Shown here one piece after another: positions 1 through 5,680 of a stretch of DNA of 12,438 nucleotides. Each line of letters opens with the position of its first letter. Position 1 is the stretch's first letter. The notes beneath the pieces were generated by a model. It made no database searches and was not told the DNA's origin. It saw only the letters and a list, made by a program, of their open reading frames with translations. The position numbers were made by a program, and so were the translations under genes. The stretch covers positions 1 to 12,438 of the forward strand of contig JAEYYW010000133.1 in NCBI GenBank assembly GCA_023428265.1. The letters run 5' to 3'. This DNA is from Bacillota bacterium. Lineage in GTDB: Bacteria > Bacillota > Clostridia > Christensenellales > UMGS416.

Positions 1-493
1 GGGCTTGGGTCGGGCACGCATCCACGCAAGCGCTGCACTGCCCGCATTGCGGGCTTTTCAGCTCTTTGCTCCCGGATTCGAAAGGCGCCGTGGTCAGTAC
101 CTTGCCCAGGATCAGCGCGCAGCCAAATTGTTCGTTGACCAGCAGGTTGTTTTTGCCGATAAAACCCAACCCGGCTCTGAGCGCGACCGTTTTGTACGGC
201 AGACGGACTGTTTTCATCCTTGAAACGCTTGTGTACCCTTCGGCCTCCAGCCGTTCCGCCAGTTTGTCGGCAAGCGCATCCATCTTGCGTTCGGTTGAAA
301 TCATTTCGTTCCGTTTTGGTTTCCGGCCGGCCCTGAGGTCATTGAGATACTCCTTTGACAGCGCTTTGCCAAAGAGGACGGCGCAGGCATATTCGTGGGC
401 GGCATCGCCCGGCAGCGCGGAGGCATCCACAAAACAGACAAACTCCGCGCCGTTGTCTTTCAGGTATTGCTCCCAGGTTTCGTTCAGCGTCAA
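1..493 (-). CDS. QueG-like 4Fe-4S protein, 3' end cut by window
   Basis: About 164 codons are visible and the C-terminal part lies outside the window. The protein resembles the short clostridial relatives of epoxyqueuosine reductase (QueG). Seen directly: a KTVALRAGLGFIGKNNLL stretch at about residues 101-118, matching the QueG-type 'KT-A-RAGLG-IGKN-LL' signature, and a ferredoxin motif CGQCSACVDACPTQA with Cys150, 153, 156 and 160. I chose a TTG start at 493-491. GGAGA lies five bases upstream, the reading continues cleanly from there, and the start overlaps the preceding gene's stop as TTGA (493-490), which implies translational coupling. The family carries two 4Fe-4S clusters. Queuosine biosynthesis itself is not demonstrated: short homologues lacking the cobalamin-binding core often have unknown substrates. 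It is the last gene of a GNAT / unknown / Fe-S operon. Confidence 0.8.
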   Translation of the reverse strand, partial: MTLNETWEQYLKDNGAEFVCFVDASALPGDAAHEYACAVLFGKALSKEYLNDLRAGRKPKRNEMISTERKMDALADKLAERLEAEGYTSVSRMKTVRLPYKTVALRAGLGFIGKNNLLVNEQFGCALILGKVLTTAPFESGSKELKSPQCGQCSACVDACPTQA

Positions 494-1173
494 GGGTGTC
501 TCCTTTCCCGATACGGATCGATTGCCTTGTCGTCCCATATGTGTGCTTCGACATACCTTTCGGGCCCAAACCTGCCGTCGTTGTTCCAGTCCTGCGGCAA
601 ACCGTATTTCCGGATGACTTCCAGTATTTCATCGTATGTATAGAGCTTTCTGCGGTATTCTTTCCAGTCGTCGTCTCTGGGCCATGGGCTGAACGTCGGG
701 TGAGAATCGCCATAGGTAAACGATACCGTTGACAAGTCAAACTCTTCGATGGGGATTTTGAGGTAAGAACTGTTTTCAAACCATGTGGCAAGCCATGGTG
801 AGTGACCAACCACCATGTAGTGCGGGGGAGTCCGCCGGATAACCCCTCCCTTTTTCAGAAACTCCTTTTTGATGATGTCCTCATACATGCGCCTTCTGAA
901 CATGTATTCCGGATCCCGCTGGGCGCATTGCACATTCGGTCTTTCCTGCTTAATCCTAACCAGCACTTCGTTTGCTTCTTCCATGGGCAGCTCTGACAAA
1001 TTGACAAAGGGCCCGATGGTTTTGTCATAGTAATGATATAAAAACACGTTGTCTCCTCCGTGACCTGAGTTCGTGATCCATGAATAAACAAAGCCCCGCA
1101 GGTCAAATTCGTGCGAACCAAAAGTCTGGCCAAAGCGAAGGCGCCGCCGCTTGGAGAGCGGCGTTGTGCTCAT
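490..1173 (-). CDS. conserved protein of unknown function, 227 aa
   Basis: I do not recognise a named family. The protein is soluble, with no signal peptide or membrane segment, and is rich in aromatic and charged residues. Conserved-looking blocks are ITNSGHGGDNVFLYHYYD (about residues 33-50), PHYMVVGHSPWLATWF (about 117-132) and a C-terminal RKLYTYDEILEVIRKYGLPQDW stretch. The general look is that of hypothetical proteins common in Clostridia. The start codon overlaps the GNAT stop as ATGA (1173-1170) and its own stop overlaps the TTG start of the Fe-S protein, so three cistrons are tightly coupled. The first 15 residues are basic and look less conserved, so a later start cannot be excluded. 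No function is assigned. Confidence 0.8.
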   Translation of the reverse strand: MSTTPLSKRRRLRFGQTFGSHEFDLRGFVYSWITNSGHGGDNVFLYHYYDKTIGPFVNLSELPMEEANEVLVRIKQERPNVQCAQRDPEYMFRRRMYEDIIKKEFLKKGGVIRRTPPHYMVVGHSPWLATWFENSSYLKIPIEEFDLSTVSFTYGDSHPTFSPWPRDDDWKEYRRKLYTYDEILEVIRKYGLPQDWNNDGRFGPERYVEAHIWDDKAIDPYRERRHP

Positions 1174-1712
1174 ATTGCGGGGCGTTCCAACCGAAACAGC
1201 TGGTGCATAACAGGCCGGTCAAATCCGCCATTGTCACTTGAAATATCTGCAATATAGTTGAAGCCGACCTTTTTTGCCACGGTGATGGAAGCGGCATTGT
1301 CCGTTTGAATCATTGTTGCGATGTGGTCGTAATGATAAGTTCTAAATATCCACTCACAGAGAGCTCTCAGCGCCTCTGTCATATAGCCTTTGTTTTCGTA
1401 ATCACCATCAATGAAGTAGCCGGTTCCAACCTCTTTTTTGCCAAACTCATCACTGCCAACATTAATCATACCAATCAACTGATTGGATTCTTTCAGCACG
1501 ATGGCCCATGTCATAAAGTGCTCCATGGGGTTCTGGAGTTCATAGCCCTTTTGAGCGCTTCCTTTTATCCATGGCAATGCCCATTCCGAACAGCTTTTCC
1601 ATTCGGGCAACCAAGTTGCGATATGCTCCTTGGCAGTCATCTGAATCAATGGCTGCGCGTCTGACTCTTCCCATTGACGCAAGATGAGTCTATCTGTTCG
1701 CAATAGCTCCAT
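1170..1712 (-). CDS. GNAT acetyltransferase, RimJ/RimL-like
   Basis: A 180-residue protein with the architecture of RimJ/RimL-type GNAT enzymes, which transfer acetyl from acetyl-CoA to an amine such as a protein N-terminus or a small molecule. Seen: the N-terminal MELLRTDRLILRQWEESDA pattern typical of the family, a beta-strand LIGMINVG (about residue 80), the acetyl-CoA pyrophosphate loop around ENKGYMTEALRAL, and the terminal NAASITVAKKVGFNY block. The reading frame is open for about 60 codons further upstream, but ATG at 1712 is preferred: it has GGGAGA just upstream and the family consensus begins there. The gene heads a coupled operon with the 227-aa protein and the Fe-S protein. The acceptor substrate cannot be told from sequence. 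Confidence 0.88.
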   Translation of the reverse strand: MELLRTDRLILRQWEESDAQPLIQMTAKEHIATWLPEWKSCSEWALPWIKGSAQKGYELQNPMEHFMTWAIVLKESNQLIGMINVGSDEFGKKEVGTGYFIDGDYENKGYMTEALRALCEWIFRTYHYDHIATMIQTDNAASITVAKKVGFNYIADISSDNGGFDRPVMHQLFRLERPAI

Positions 1713-1800
1713 CGTTGTCTCCCACAATGCAAAATTGCATAATCCGAAAACAAAGCAGCACCTTTGCTTCCACCCGGAAGGCTTGTTTGTCGTATTCTGC
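1713..1800 (-). promoter_or_regulatory. short intergenic spacer with palindrome before GNAT operon
   Basis: The 88-base gap between the VOC gene and the GNAT gene holds a 14-base near-perfect palindrome, ATGCAA-AA-TTGCAT (1727-1740), placed just before the ribosome binding site. It could be an operator or a translation-blocking hairpin. On the minus strand there is also a weak CAAAG/CTTTG hairpin followed by TTTT (about 1755-1775), possibly a poor terminator. No convincing promoter was seen, so the operon may be fed by read-through from the VOC promoter. Confidence 0.3.
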
Positions 1801-2577
1801 TTACTCTCTGCCGCATATGCAAAACGGATGCCCCTCAGGGTCAAGCAGGGTAACCCACTTTTCGCCGCCAAACTGTTGCGCCGGTTTTGCCGCACCCAAT
1901 TTCACGGCCTCCTCAACCACCGATTGCACATCATCCACCTGGAAATTGAAATGCATTTGCTTCTGCTGCATGCCAGGCTCTTCCGGCCACACGGGCGGAA
2001 TATAATCAAAGTCGCACTCCATAAAATGAACGACCATTCCATGCTCGGTAACCAGCGCTGTCCAATGAAAATCCTGATCCCAGCTTGTCAGGTTGGCATA
2101 GAAACCGCGAAGTACTGCCACATCCGTACAGTCAATGTTGATGGAAGGGTTCGGAATCCTGTCAAACCCCTTCTTCTGAAAATACAACTCAAACTCCGAT
2201 TCCCCTTGCCGCTGGCACAGGCAAAACGGATGCCCCTCCGGATCCAGCATCGTGACATACCATTGGCCATATTGGGTGGCCGCTTTCACCGCGCCAAACC
2301 GGATGGCCTCATCCACGGCGGACGGCAAATCGTCCACCGTAAAGTCCAAGTGCATCTGTTTCTGCTGTTCCCCCGGTTCCTCGGGCCAAACCGGCGGCAC
2401 ATAGGGAGTGTCATCGGTTTCCGCAAACAGAATCGTCAAGCCGTTGTCTGCTTTGAGCGCAAGGCAGTCATAGGCGACAGTCTTCTCCCAACCCGTCAGG
2501 TTGGCGTAGAAATCGCAGGTGCGTTCGACGTTCGCACAATCGATCATGAGATCGCCAATGGTCAAATTCGATATCAT
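1801..2577 (-). CDS. double-domain VOC (glyoxalase-like) protein
   Basis: The 258 residues contain two tandem vicinal-oxygen-chelate domains, about 6-122 and 146-258. The duplication is plain: PPVWPEEPG followed by QQKQMH occurs at 61-76 and 194-209, and LDPEGHPFC at 111-119 and 244-252. VOC proteins use paired beta-alpha-beta-beta-beta modules and often bind a metal. Members include glyoxalases, dioxygenases and antibiotic-binding resistance proteins. The substrate here is unknown, and the DPEGHPF motif is typical of the broad 'glyoxalase-like' group. ATG at 2577 is preceded by GAAGGG five bases away. A good promoter (2631-2660) lies about 55 bases upstream, immediately after a terminator, so this is the first gene of its transcription unit. 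Confidence 0.88.
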   Translation of the reverse strand: MISNLTIGDLMIDCANVERTCDFYANLTGWEKTVAYDCLALKADNGLTILFAETDDTPYVPPVWPEEPGEQQKQMHLDFTVDDLPSAVDEAIRFGAVKAATQYGQWYVTMLDPEGHPFCLCQRQGESEFELYFQKKGFDRIPNPSINIDCTDVAVLRGFYANLTSWDQDFHWTALVTEHGMVVHFMECDFDYIPPVWPEEPGMQQKQMHFNFQVDDVQSVVEEAVKLGAAKPAQQFGGEKWVTLLDPEGHPFCICGRE

Positions 2578-2630
2578 TCGTACCCTTCGCTTTCCGTCGA
2601 TACAGTCCTGTTTGTCATCGAGATATCGGC

Positions 2631-2660
2631 ATTATACAACCTATCCCATCCCCCAAACAA
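2631..2660 (-). promoter_or_regulatory. sigma-A-type promoter of VOC gene
   Basis: On the minus strand, -35 TTGTTT (2660-2655), an 18-base spacer and -10 TATAAT (2636-2631) followed by GC. It sits directly downstream of the terminator hairpin at 2669-2694. The block ATAGG(T/C)TGTATAATGC recurs at the promoters near 3570 and, in similar form, near 5335 and 4247. Confidence 0.75.
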
Positions 2661-2668
2661 CCCAAAGC

Positions 2669-2694
2669 AAAAGGCCGCCCATGCCGGAGCGGCC
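2669..2694 (-). terminator. terminator hairpin, copy of dnaA terminator
   Basis: Minus-strand hairpin GGCCGCTC / GGGCGGCC with one G-T pair, ending in CCTTTTGC. It is homologous to the terminator behind dnaA at 6494-6518 and ends the methyltransferase transcript. Confidence 0.75.
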
Positions 2695-2703
2695 CTCATA
2701 ACC

Positions 2704-2748
2704 TTTCTTCTCGTTCAGCTCCCGCTGCATATCCGCCAACAGAGCGCG
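2704..2748 (-). pseudogene. dnaA 3'-tail fragment 1
   Basis: On the minus strand this reads LLADMQRELNEK, matching the last codons of the resident DnaA (LLADMQRELNGK). The stop position TAA has become AAA. It lies between the methyltransferase stop and terminator copy 1, and the stop-to-terminator spacing is shortened compared with dnaA. The core CATATCCGCCAACAG is identical to fragment 4 and differs from dnaA itself, so these fragments share an ancestor other than the present dnaA. Confidence 0.8.
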
Positions 2749-2772
2749 GAAACATACTGCTTGGTATCTTGC

Positions 2773-3483
2773 CTATACTGCGCGCCTCAAAAAGTATTGA
2801 ATCATCGCCACACTGTCTTTGGCCACCGTCTTTTCCACCACAAACAAACCACTGAGCAGCTGATCAAATTCTTGAGGAGACAGATCAAATTGATCGGGTC
2901 TTCCCATAGACATTTCCACGAGGTTCATAAAGCGGCGCATTCTGCCGCCGTTATCGGGGATATCCAGTACAAATCTCCCGCCGGGTTTCATGATCCGATA
3001 CGCTTCCGCAAGTGCTTTGGCCACAAAATCCCTTTCAAAGTATTCAAGCACTCCGATGCAAGCCCCTATATCAAAATACTGATCCTCAAACGGTGTTTCG
3101 TGTATGCTTCCACAATACAACGAGCCCACGTTCAGATTGCTTTTTGCTGAAAACTCATTGAGAAGCTTTATGGTTTCGCTGCTGATATCCACTCCGTGAT
3201 AAGTCGATGGCCATTTATCATATCCGTTAAACATGAGGTTCAGGCAGCACCCAAGATCAACGAAGTTCAAATTGGAAGCGGGAGCCAGATATTCCCGAAT
3301 TTCGATGCTTCCGCTATCGGAATCCAACCCTTCTGCTCTGGCATTCTGAAAAGCGGCATAGTCCGGATCATTTTTGATGTATTCCGGCAGCCCTTCTCCG
3401 TACGGATCAGAACCAATGCCGTTTCGCCCCAATTCGATCCCTCTGTCATAAGACTGCGCTACCGCTTCCAGCTGATTGATCAT
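2773..3483 (-). CDS. class I SAM-dependent methyltransferase
   Basis: A 236-residue Rossmann-fold methyltransferase. Seen: motif I NFVDLGC (about 73-79), an acidic strand-2 end GVDIS (D99), the post-II segment PFEDQYFDIGACIGVLEYF (131-149), and MKPGGRFVLDIPD (165-177), typical of Methyltransf_11/25-type enzymes. Motif I is slightly odd, having CCLN where most relatives have CGxG. The substrate is unknown. A GTG start at 3510 would add nine residues. I prefer ATG at 3483, which has GGAGGG ten bases upstream. It is expressed from the promoter at 3567-3596. Its stop codon TAG opens a TAGGCAAGA string that also begins at the stop codon of the flavoprotein gene, marking a shared cassette boundary. 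Confidence 0.85.
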   Translation of the reverse strand: MINQLEAVAQSYDRGIELGRNGIGSDPYGEGLPEYIKNDPDYAAFQNARAEGLDSDSGSIEIREYLAPASNLNFVDLGCCLNLMFNGYDKWPSTYHGVDISSETIKLLNEFSAKSNLNVGSLYCGSIHETPFEDQYFDIGACIGVLEYFERDFVAKALAEAYRIMKPGGRFVLDIPDNGGRMRRFMNLVEMSMGRPDQFDLSPQEFDQLLSGLFVVEKTVAKDSVAMIQYFLRRAV

Positions 3484-3566
3484 TCTGCAGCATCCCTCCG
3501 CGCAGTACACATAAAATCGGTTGCTCGAAGTTGTCCGTCCATTGAAATCATTGTCCTATTATCCGC

Positions 3567-3596
3567 ATTATACAGCCTATCCCCCCCATCCACCAA
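3567..3596 (-). promoter_or_regulatory. sigma-A-type promoter of methyltransferase gene
   Basis: Minus strand: -35 TTGGTG (3596-3591), an 18-base spacer and -10 TATAAT (3572-3567) followed by GC. It lies just downstream of the terminator at 3605-3630 and is closely related to the promoter at 2631-2660. Confidence 0.72.
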
Positions 3597-3604
3597 CCCA
3601 AAAA

Positions 3605-3630
3605 CAAAGGCCGCTCCCACCGGAGCGGCC
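3605..3630 (-). terminator. terminator hairpin, copy of dnaA terminator
   Basis: A perfect 9-bp stem GGCCGCTCC / GGAGCGGCC with a four-base loop, followed on the minus strand by TTTGTTTTT. It ends the flavoprotein transcript. Confidence 0.85.
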
Positions 3631-3661
3631 CCTTTACCCAATCATTTCACCAAAATAAACC

Positions 3662-3698
3662 TTGCTTCCCGTTTATCACCCGCTGCATGTAGCAGCGC
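3662..3698 (-). pseudogene. dnaA 3'-tail fragment 2, degenerate
   Basis: The minus strand keeps ATGCAGCGGG and AACGGGAAG from the dnaA tail (MQRELNGK), but with changes inside and the stop TAA turned to CAA. The stretch from here to the terminator still resembles the dnaA 3' untranslated region, including an ATGATTNGGTAA block. It is more decayed than fragments 1 and 4. It follows the flavoprotein stop after a short spacer that begins TAGGCAAGA. Confidence 0.68.
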
Positions 3699-3716
3699 GT
3701 TTCCAGGTCTTCTTGC

Positions 3717-4187
3717 CTAATTTGCTGTCTTATTGATAAAGTCAATTTCGTTTTTGATTCCTTTGTGAGCGTCGTTCCACAGGCCTTTTGTCATTCGGAT
3801 GCGAAGCAGGCATGTGTTTGTATCTTCTTCGTGATTGGCTTCATAATACCACGCGGCGAAGATCGTGCGCAGCTTTGCCATCATCTCTGCATTTTTCTCG
3901 TCACACACCCAGCCCAGGTTTTCACCGATGCCGTCAGATGTGAAGTTTTCGACAATGTAGCAAACGGCAACTTCGGGGTTATTGGCGATCTGCTGCATCT
4001 TGGCAGAGGTCGCGTAGGAGACCGTGTAGAACGCACCGTCTTCATAATAAGCGTCCACAATGCGGGCGGCGGGGCGGCTTTTGCCATCGGCCCCTGGTTC
4101 CAGCGCGATGGTGGACAGAGAGATCAGGTTGTCTTTGTTTCCAAACTTCTCGTCCAGCTGCCTCATGGCTTCGTCGTACTTGTTCAT
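3717..4187 (-). CDS. pyridoxamine 5'-phosphate oxidase-like flavoprotein
   Basis: A 156-residue split-barrel protein of the PNPOx-like group, which binds FMN or a related cofactor; most small clostridial members are uncharacterised. Seen: a predicted barrel start ISLSTIALEPGADGKSRPAARIVDAYYEDGAFY (split here only for description; about residues 22-54), then SYATSAKMQQIANNPEVAVCY (about 57-77), which is the usual 'T-SAKM-QI-NP-VAVC' block, and a terminal LLRIRMTKGLWND. ATG at 4187 has GGAGG eight bases upstream. A longer frame to 4232 would start at or before the expected transcription start, so it is rejected. It is driven by the promoter at 4244-4272 and ended by the terminator at 3605-3630. 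The physiological substrate is unknown. Confidence 0.85.
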   Translation of the reverse strand: MNKYDEAMRQLDEKFGNKDNLISLSTIALEPGADGKSRPAARIVDAYYEDGAFYTVSYATSAKMQQIANNPEVAVCYIVENFTSDGIGENLGWVCDEKNAEMMAKLRTIFAAWYYEANHEEDTNTCLLRIRMTKGLWNDAHKGIKNEIDFINKTAN

Positions 4188-4243
4188 TTGGTGTTCCTCC
4201 CCATAAATAAATGTTAATCCATAACCAGTCACGTGTAATAAGC

Positions 4244-4272
4244 ATTATACAACTTGTTGCCATCTTTATCAA
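4244..4272 (-). promoter_or_regulatory. sigma-A-type promoter of flavoprotein gene
   Basis: Minus strand: -35 TTGATA (4272-4267), a 17-base spacer and -10 TATAAT (4249-4244) followed by GC. The TTGTATAATGC core is shared with the other promoters in the array, but here no dnaA-type terminator lies directly upstream; a repeat-rich spacer does. Confidence 0.78.
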
Positions 4273-4360
4273 CTAAAATAAGAACATATTTTCGTCTTTT
4301 CGGATCACTCGGTCGTTGCCGCACCTTAGTATTGGTGAAGGAAAGGTTTGTCGAGTTACA

Positions 4361-4431
4361 CGGGCTGGGACGGGCTGGCCGCAGCTTCGCTGCTGCTCGC
4401 CCATGCAACCCGGAGCCCAGCCGGCCCCTAC
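4361..4431 (-). repeat. hairpin repeat A, copy 1
   Basis: Read on the minus strand it shares GTTGCATGG, CGAGCAG and CGGCCAGCC with the plus-strand copy at 12191-12253. The central hairpin differs: GCAGC-GAA-GCTGC here (4393-4381) against GTAGCC-AAA-GGCTAC there. Both pair perfectly. On the plus strand the right end reads GCCGGCCCCTAC, matching the CCGCCCCTAC ends of the repeats at 12 kb. Confidence 0.7.
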
Positions 4432-4453
4432 TGAGAGAAATGAGAGAGCGAAA

Positions 4454-4540
4454 TCCCTACCCTCCCTTAAGTCAGTGCGTTTAGCACTGACGGCTAAGGG
4501 GGGATGTCGCGCGCACGCGACAGGGGGGATTTCCTGCCCT
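4454..4540 (+). repeat. hairpin repeat B, copy 1
   Basis: Conserved scaffold CCCTACCCTCCCTTAAG, then hairpin GTCAGTGC/GCACTGAC (4471-4491), then GGCTAAGGGGGGAT, then hairpin TGTCGCG/CGCGACA (4505-4522), then GGGGGGAT and CTGCCC. The CCCTTA and TAAGGG parts can pair, enclosing the first hairpin. The second copy is at 12276-12358, with the same scaffold and different but still paired stems. Confidence 0.8.
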
Positions 4541-4632
4541 TCAAGCAACGTTTCGATTCGAGACAGGGCATTCGGCGCGGGCCGGGCACTCGGCCACTAT
4601 CAAGAAAACGAGAAAGGAATGCCCCCGTGTAG

Positions 4633-4697
4633 ACTTACCCCCTCTCCCAATCCCATGGGAGAGGGGGCAGGGGGTGAGGGTTATGACCGTTGTCGGA
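4633..4697. repeat. 65-bp palindromic repeat, copy 1
   Basis: Identical over 65 bases to 5544-5608. The core is an 11-bp perfect stem CCCCCTCTCCC (4638-4648) and GGGAGAGGGGG (4657-4667) around an eight-base loop, followed by GCAGGGGGTGAGGG. The last bases (TTGTCGGA) are already part of the adjoining dnaA-like fragment, so repeat and fragment appear to have been copied together. Confidence 0.85.
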
Positions 4698-4757
4698 GAG
4701 CTGCGCCAGCCATGCAGCACCGTGGTGTGGTCGCGGTTGAAGCTTTCGGCGAAAGGC
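4689..4757 (-). pseudogene. dnaA fragment 3, domain IV signature
   Basis: The minus strand reads FNRDHTTVLHGWR, the DnaA-box-binding signature of DnaA domain IV, corresponding to resident DnaA residues about 405-427. After GGCTGGCGCA a one-base deletion relative to dnaA shifts the frame. The match then breaks after GACAAC and runs into the 65-bp repeat. Fragment 4 has the same deletion. It lies just downstream of the 162-aa gene. Confidence 0.85.
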
Positions 4758-4784
4758 GTTTATTTGGATAACTTTCTCAAAATT

Positions 4785-5273
4785 TTAGCTATTCGAATTT
4801 TGAAATTCACGTATACATTCCAAATATTCTGTTTTACAAAAAATATACGGACCAGGGCATTCAAACCAATTTACCCTGACGCCGATATATTTCGGCAAAT
4901 CATTATCACTCGGATCGAATTCTGTAATGTCAATTCCAAATTTACTCCAGATGACTTTATCATCACTATCGGTTACTTCCACAACTACGACTGTGCAACC
5001 AAAATCAAAATCATCAGGGCACAGCAAAATTGGCAAAACTCTCGTATCACCAGTTAATTTCGTTTGCTCCCAAACATACTGCTTTTCTTTTATACTTGGA
5101 GTAAAGTCTTCATCATAATAGTTTAGCCAAGCAGGTATTAACCCCAAATAGTCCTGCTGCTGTGTGATCTGAGCAACAAGTTCGTCGAGTCGAACGCCAT
5201 TAACATAGATACTTAAATGCTGTATCTTCCCCATGTGTGGAGATAATCCCTTAATTGCCTTTATAGAATCCAT
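4785..5273 (-). CDS. uncharacterised 162-aa protein, AT-rich
   Basis: I do not recognise a named family. It is a small acidic soluble protein with no signal peptide. It shows a block GLIPAWLNYYDED (about 44-56), a hydrophobic strand series VLPILLCPDDFDFGCTVVVVEV (about 79-100) and a C-terminal KYIGVRVNWFECPGPYIF. The look is that of small alpha/beta proteins of unknown role, some of which are immunity proteins, but nothing here proves that. Base composition is clearly AT-richer than dnaA and the right-arm genes, which suggests recent acquisition. It is flanked by dnaA fragments 3 (downstream) and 4 (upstream) and has its own promoter at 5330-5358. The start at 5273 has GAGGT seven bases upstream; an in-frame ATG 13 codons on is an alternative. 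Confidence 0.78.
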   Translation of the reverse strand: MDSIKAIKGLSPHMGKIQHLSIYVNGVRLDELVAQITQQQDYLGLIPAWLNYYDEDFTPSIKEKQYVWEQTKLTGDTRVLPILLCPDDFDFGCTVVVVEVTDSDDKVIWSKFGIDITEFDPSDNDLPKYIGVRVNWFECPGPYIFCKTEYLECIREFQNSNS

Positions 5274-5329
5274 ACATCTGACCTCGCTTAATGATCACTA
5301 TTGCTGAGGCTCAATTACTTATTATTGGA

Positions 5330-5358
5330 ATTATACAACCTATTCCCTCCGCCATCAA
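5330..5358 (-). promoter_or_regulatory. sigma-A-type promoter of the 162-aa gene
   Basis: Minus strand: -35 TTGATG (5358-5353), a 17-base spacer and -10 TATAAT (5335-5330). It lies directly downstream of the terminator at 5372-5398 and shares the ATAGGTTGTATAAT block with the promoter at 2631-2660. Confidence 0.75.
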
Positions 5359-5371
5359 CCAACCCCAAAAC

Positions 5372-5398
5372 CAAAAGGCCGCCCCCATCGGGGCGGCC
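5372..5398 (-). terminator. terminator hairpin, copy of dnaA terminator
   Basis: A perfect 9-bp stem GGCCGCCCC / GGGGCGGCC with a four-base loop and a minus-strand CCTTTTGGTTTTGG tail. It belongs to dnaA fragment 4 and would end the esterase transcript. Confidence 0.85.
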
Positions 5399-5428
5399 CT
5401 TACCTTATCATAATACCAAATTGAATCG

Positions 5429-5525
5429 TTACTTACCGTTCAACTCCCGCTGCATATCCGCCAACAGGCTGCGCATATCCACATCATTGGCCATGTTGTC
5501 GGAGAGCTGCGCCAGCCGTGAAGCA
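5429..5525 (-). pseudogene. dnaA 3'-tail fragment 4, best preserved
   Basis: It corresponds to DnaA residues about 417-448, from LHGWR through NMANDVDMRSLLADMQREL to NGK and an intact TAA stop, followed by a 3' untranslated stretch and terminator homologous to dnaA's. Among the last 13 codons four differ from dnaA and all four are synonymous (two CTG/TTG, GCC/GCG, GGG/GGT). A one-base deletion after GGCTGGCGCA breaks the frame further upstream, and fragment 3 shares it. There is no start or DNA-binding domain, so this is a relic and not a gene. Confidence 0.9.
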
Positions 5526-5543
5526 TGGAAAACGCAAATCTAA

Positions 5544-5608
5544 ACTTACCCCCTCTCCCAATCCCATGGGAGAGGGGGCAGGGGGTGAGGGTTATGACCG
5601 TTGTCGGA
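5544..5608. repeat. 65-bp palindromic repeat, copy 2
   Basis: Identical to 4633-4697, with the same 11-bp CCCCCTCTCCC/GGGAGAGGGGG stem. It is followed by a weak dnaA-like stretch (about 5600-5627, TTGTCGGA then a degenerate GCAGCCGTGC), so the arrangement 'repeat then dnaA piece then gene 3' end' is the same as at copy 1. Confidence 0.85.
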
Positions 5609-5680
5609 AAGACTACGCAGCCGTGCGTAATGATACGAAAAATGTTTTGTCCGGCAGTATCTCAGAATCCTTAGCAGGTG

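Larger units (their letters stand above)
4273..4784. other. repeat-filled intergenic region, no gene
   Basis: No credible gene. In order it holds an AT-rich stretch (4273-4320), the hairpin repeat at 4361-4431, the hairpin repeat at 4454-4540, a GC-rich stretch that weakly recalls the 12.37-kb repeat (about 4573-4605), the 65-bp palindromic repeat (4633-4697), and dnaA fragment 3 (4689-4757). Open frames here run through repeats and have no protein-like composition. Confidence 0.75.

Noticed and set aside
1684..3150. Long plus-strand open frame of 488 codons
   Set aside because: It lies antisense to the VOC and methyltransferase genes and spans their promoter and terminator. The minus-strand proteins have clear family motifs; this one has none.
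4316..4771. Plus-strand open frame of 151 codons
   Set aside because: Runs through three hairpin repeats and a dnaA fragment; no coding character.
5429..5525. A second functional dnaA
   Set aside because: Only about the last 32 codons are present, with a frame-breaking deletion and no start.
2631..5608. CRISPR array as explanation of the spaced repeats
   Set aside because: Units are hundreds of bases apart, contain genes, and are dnaA-derived; there are no short regular repeats or spacers.
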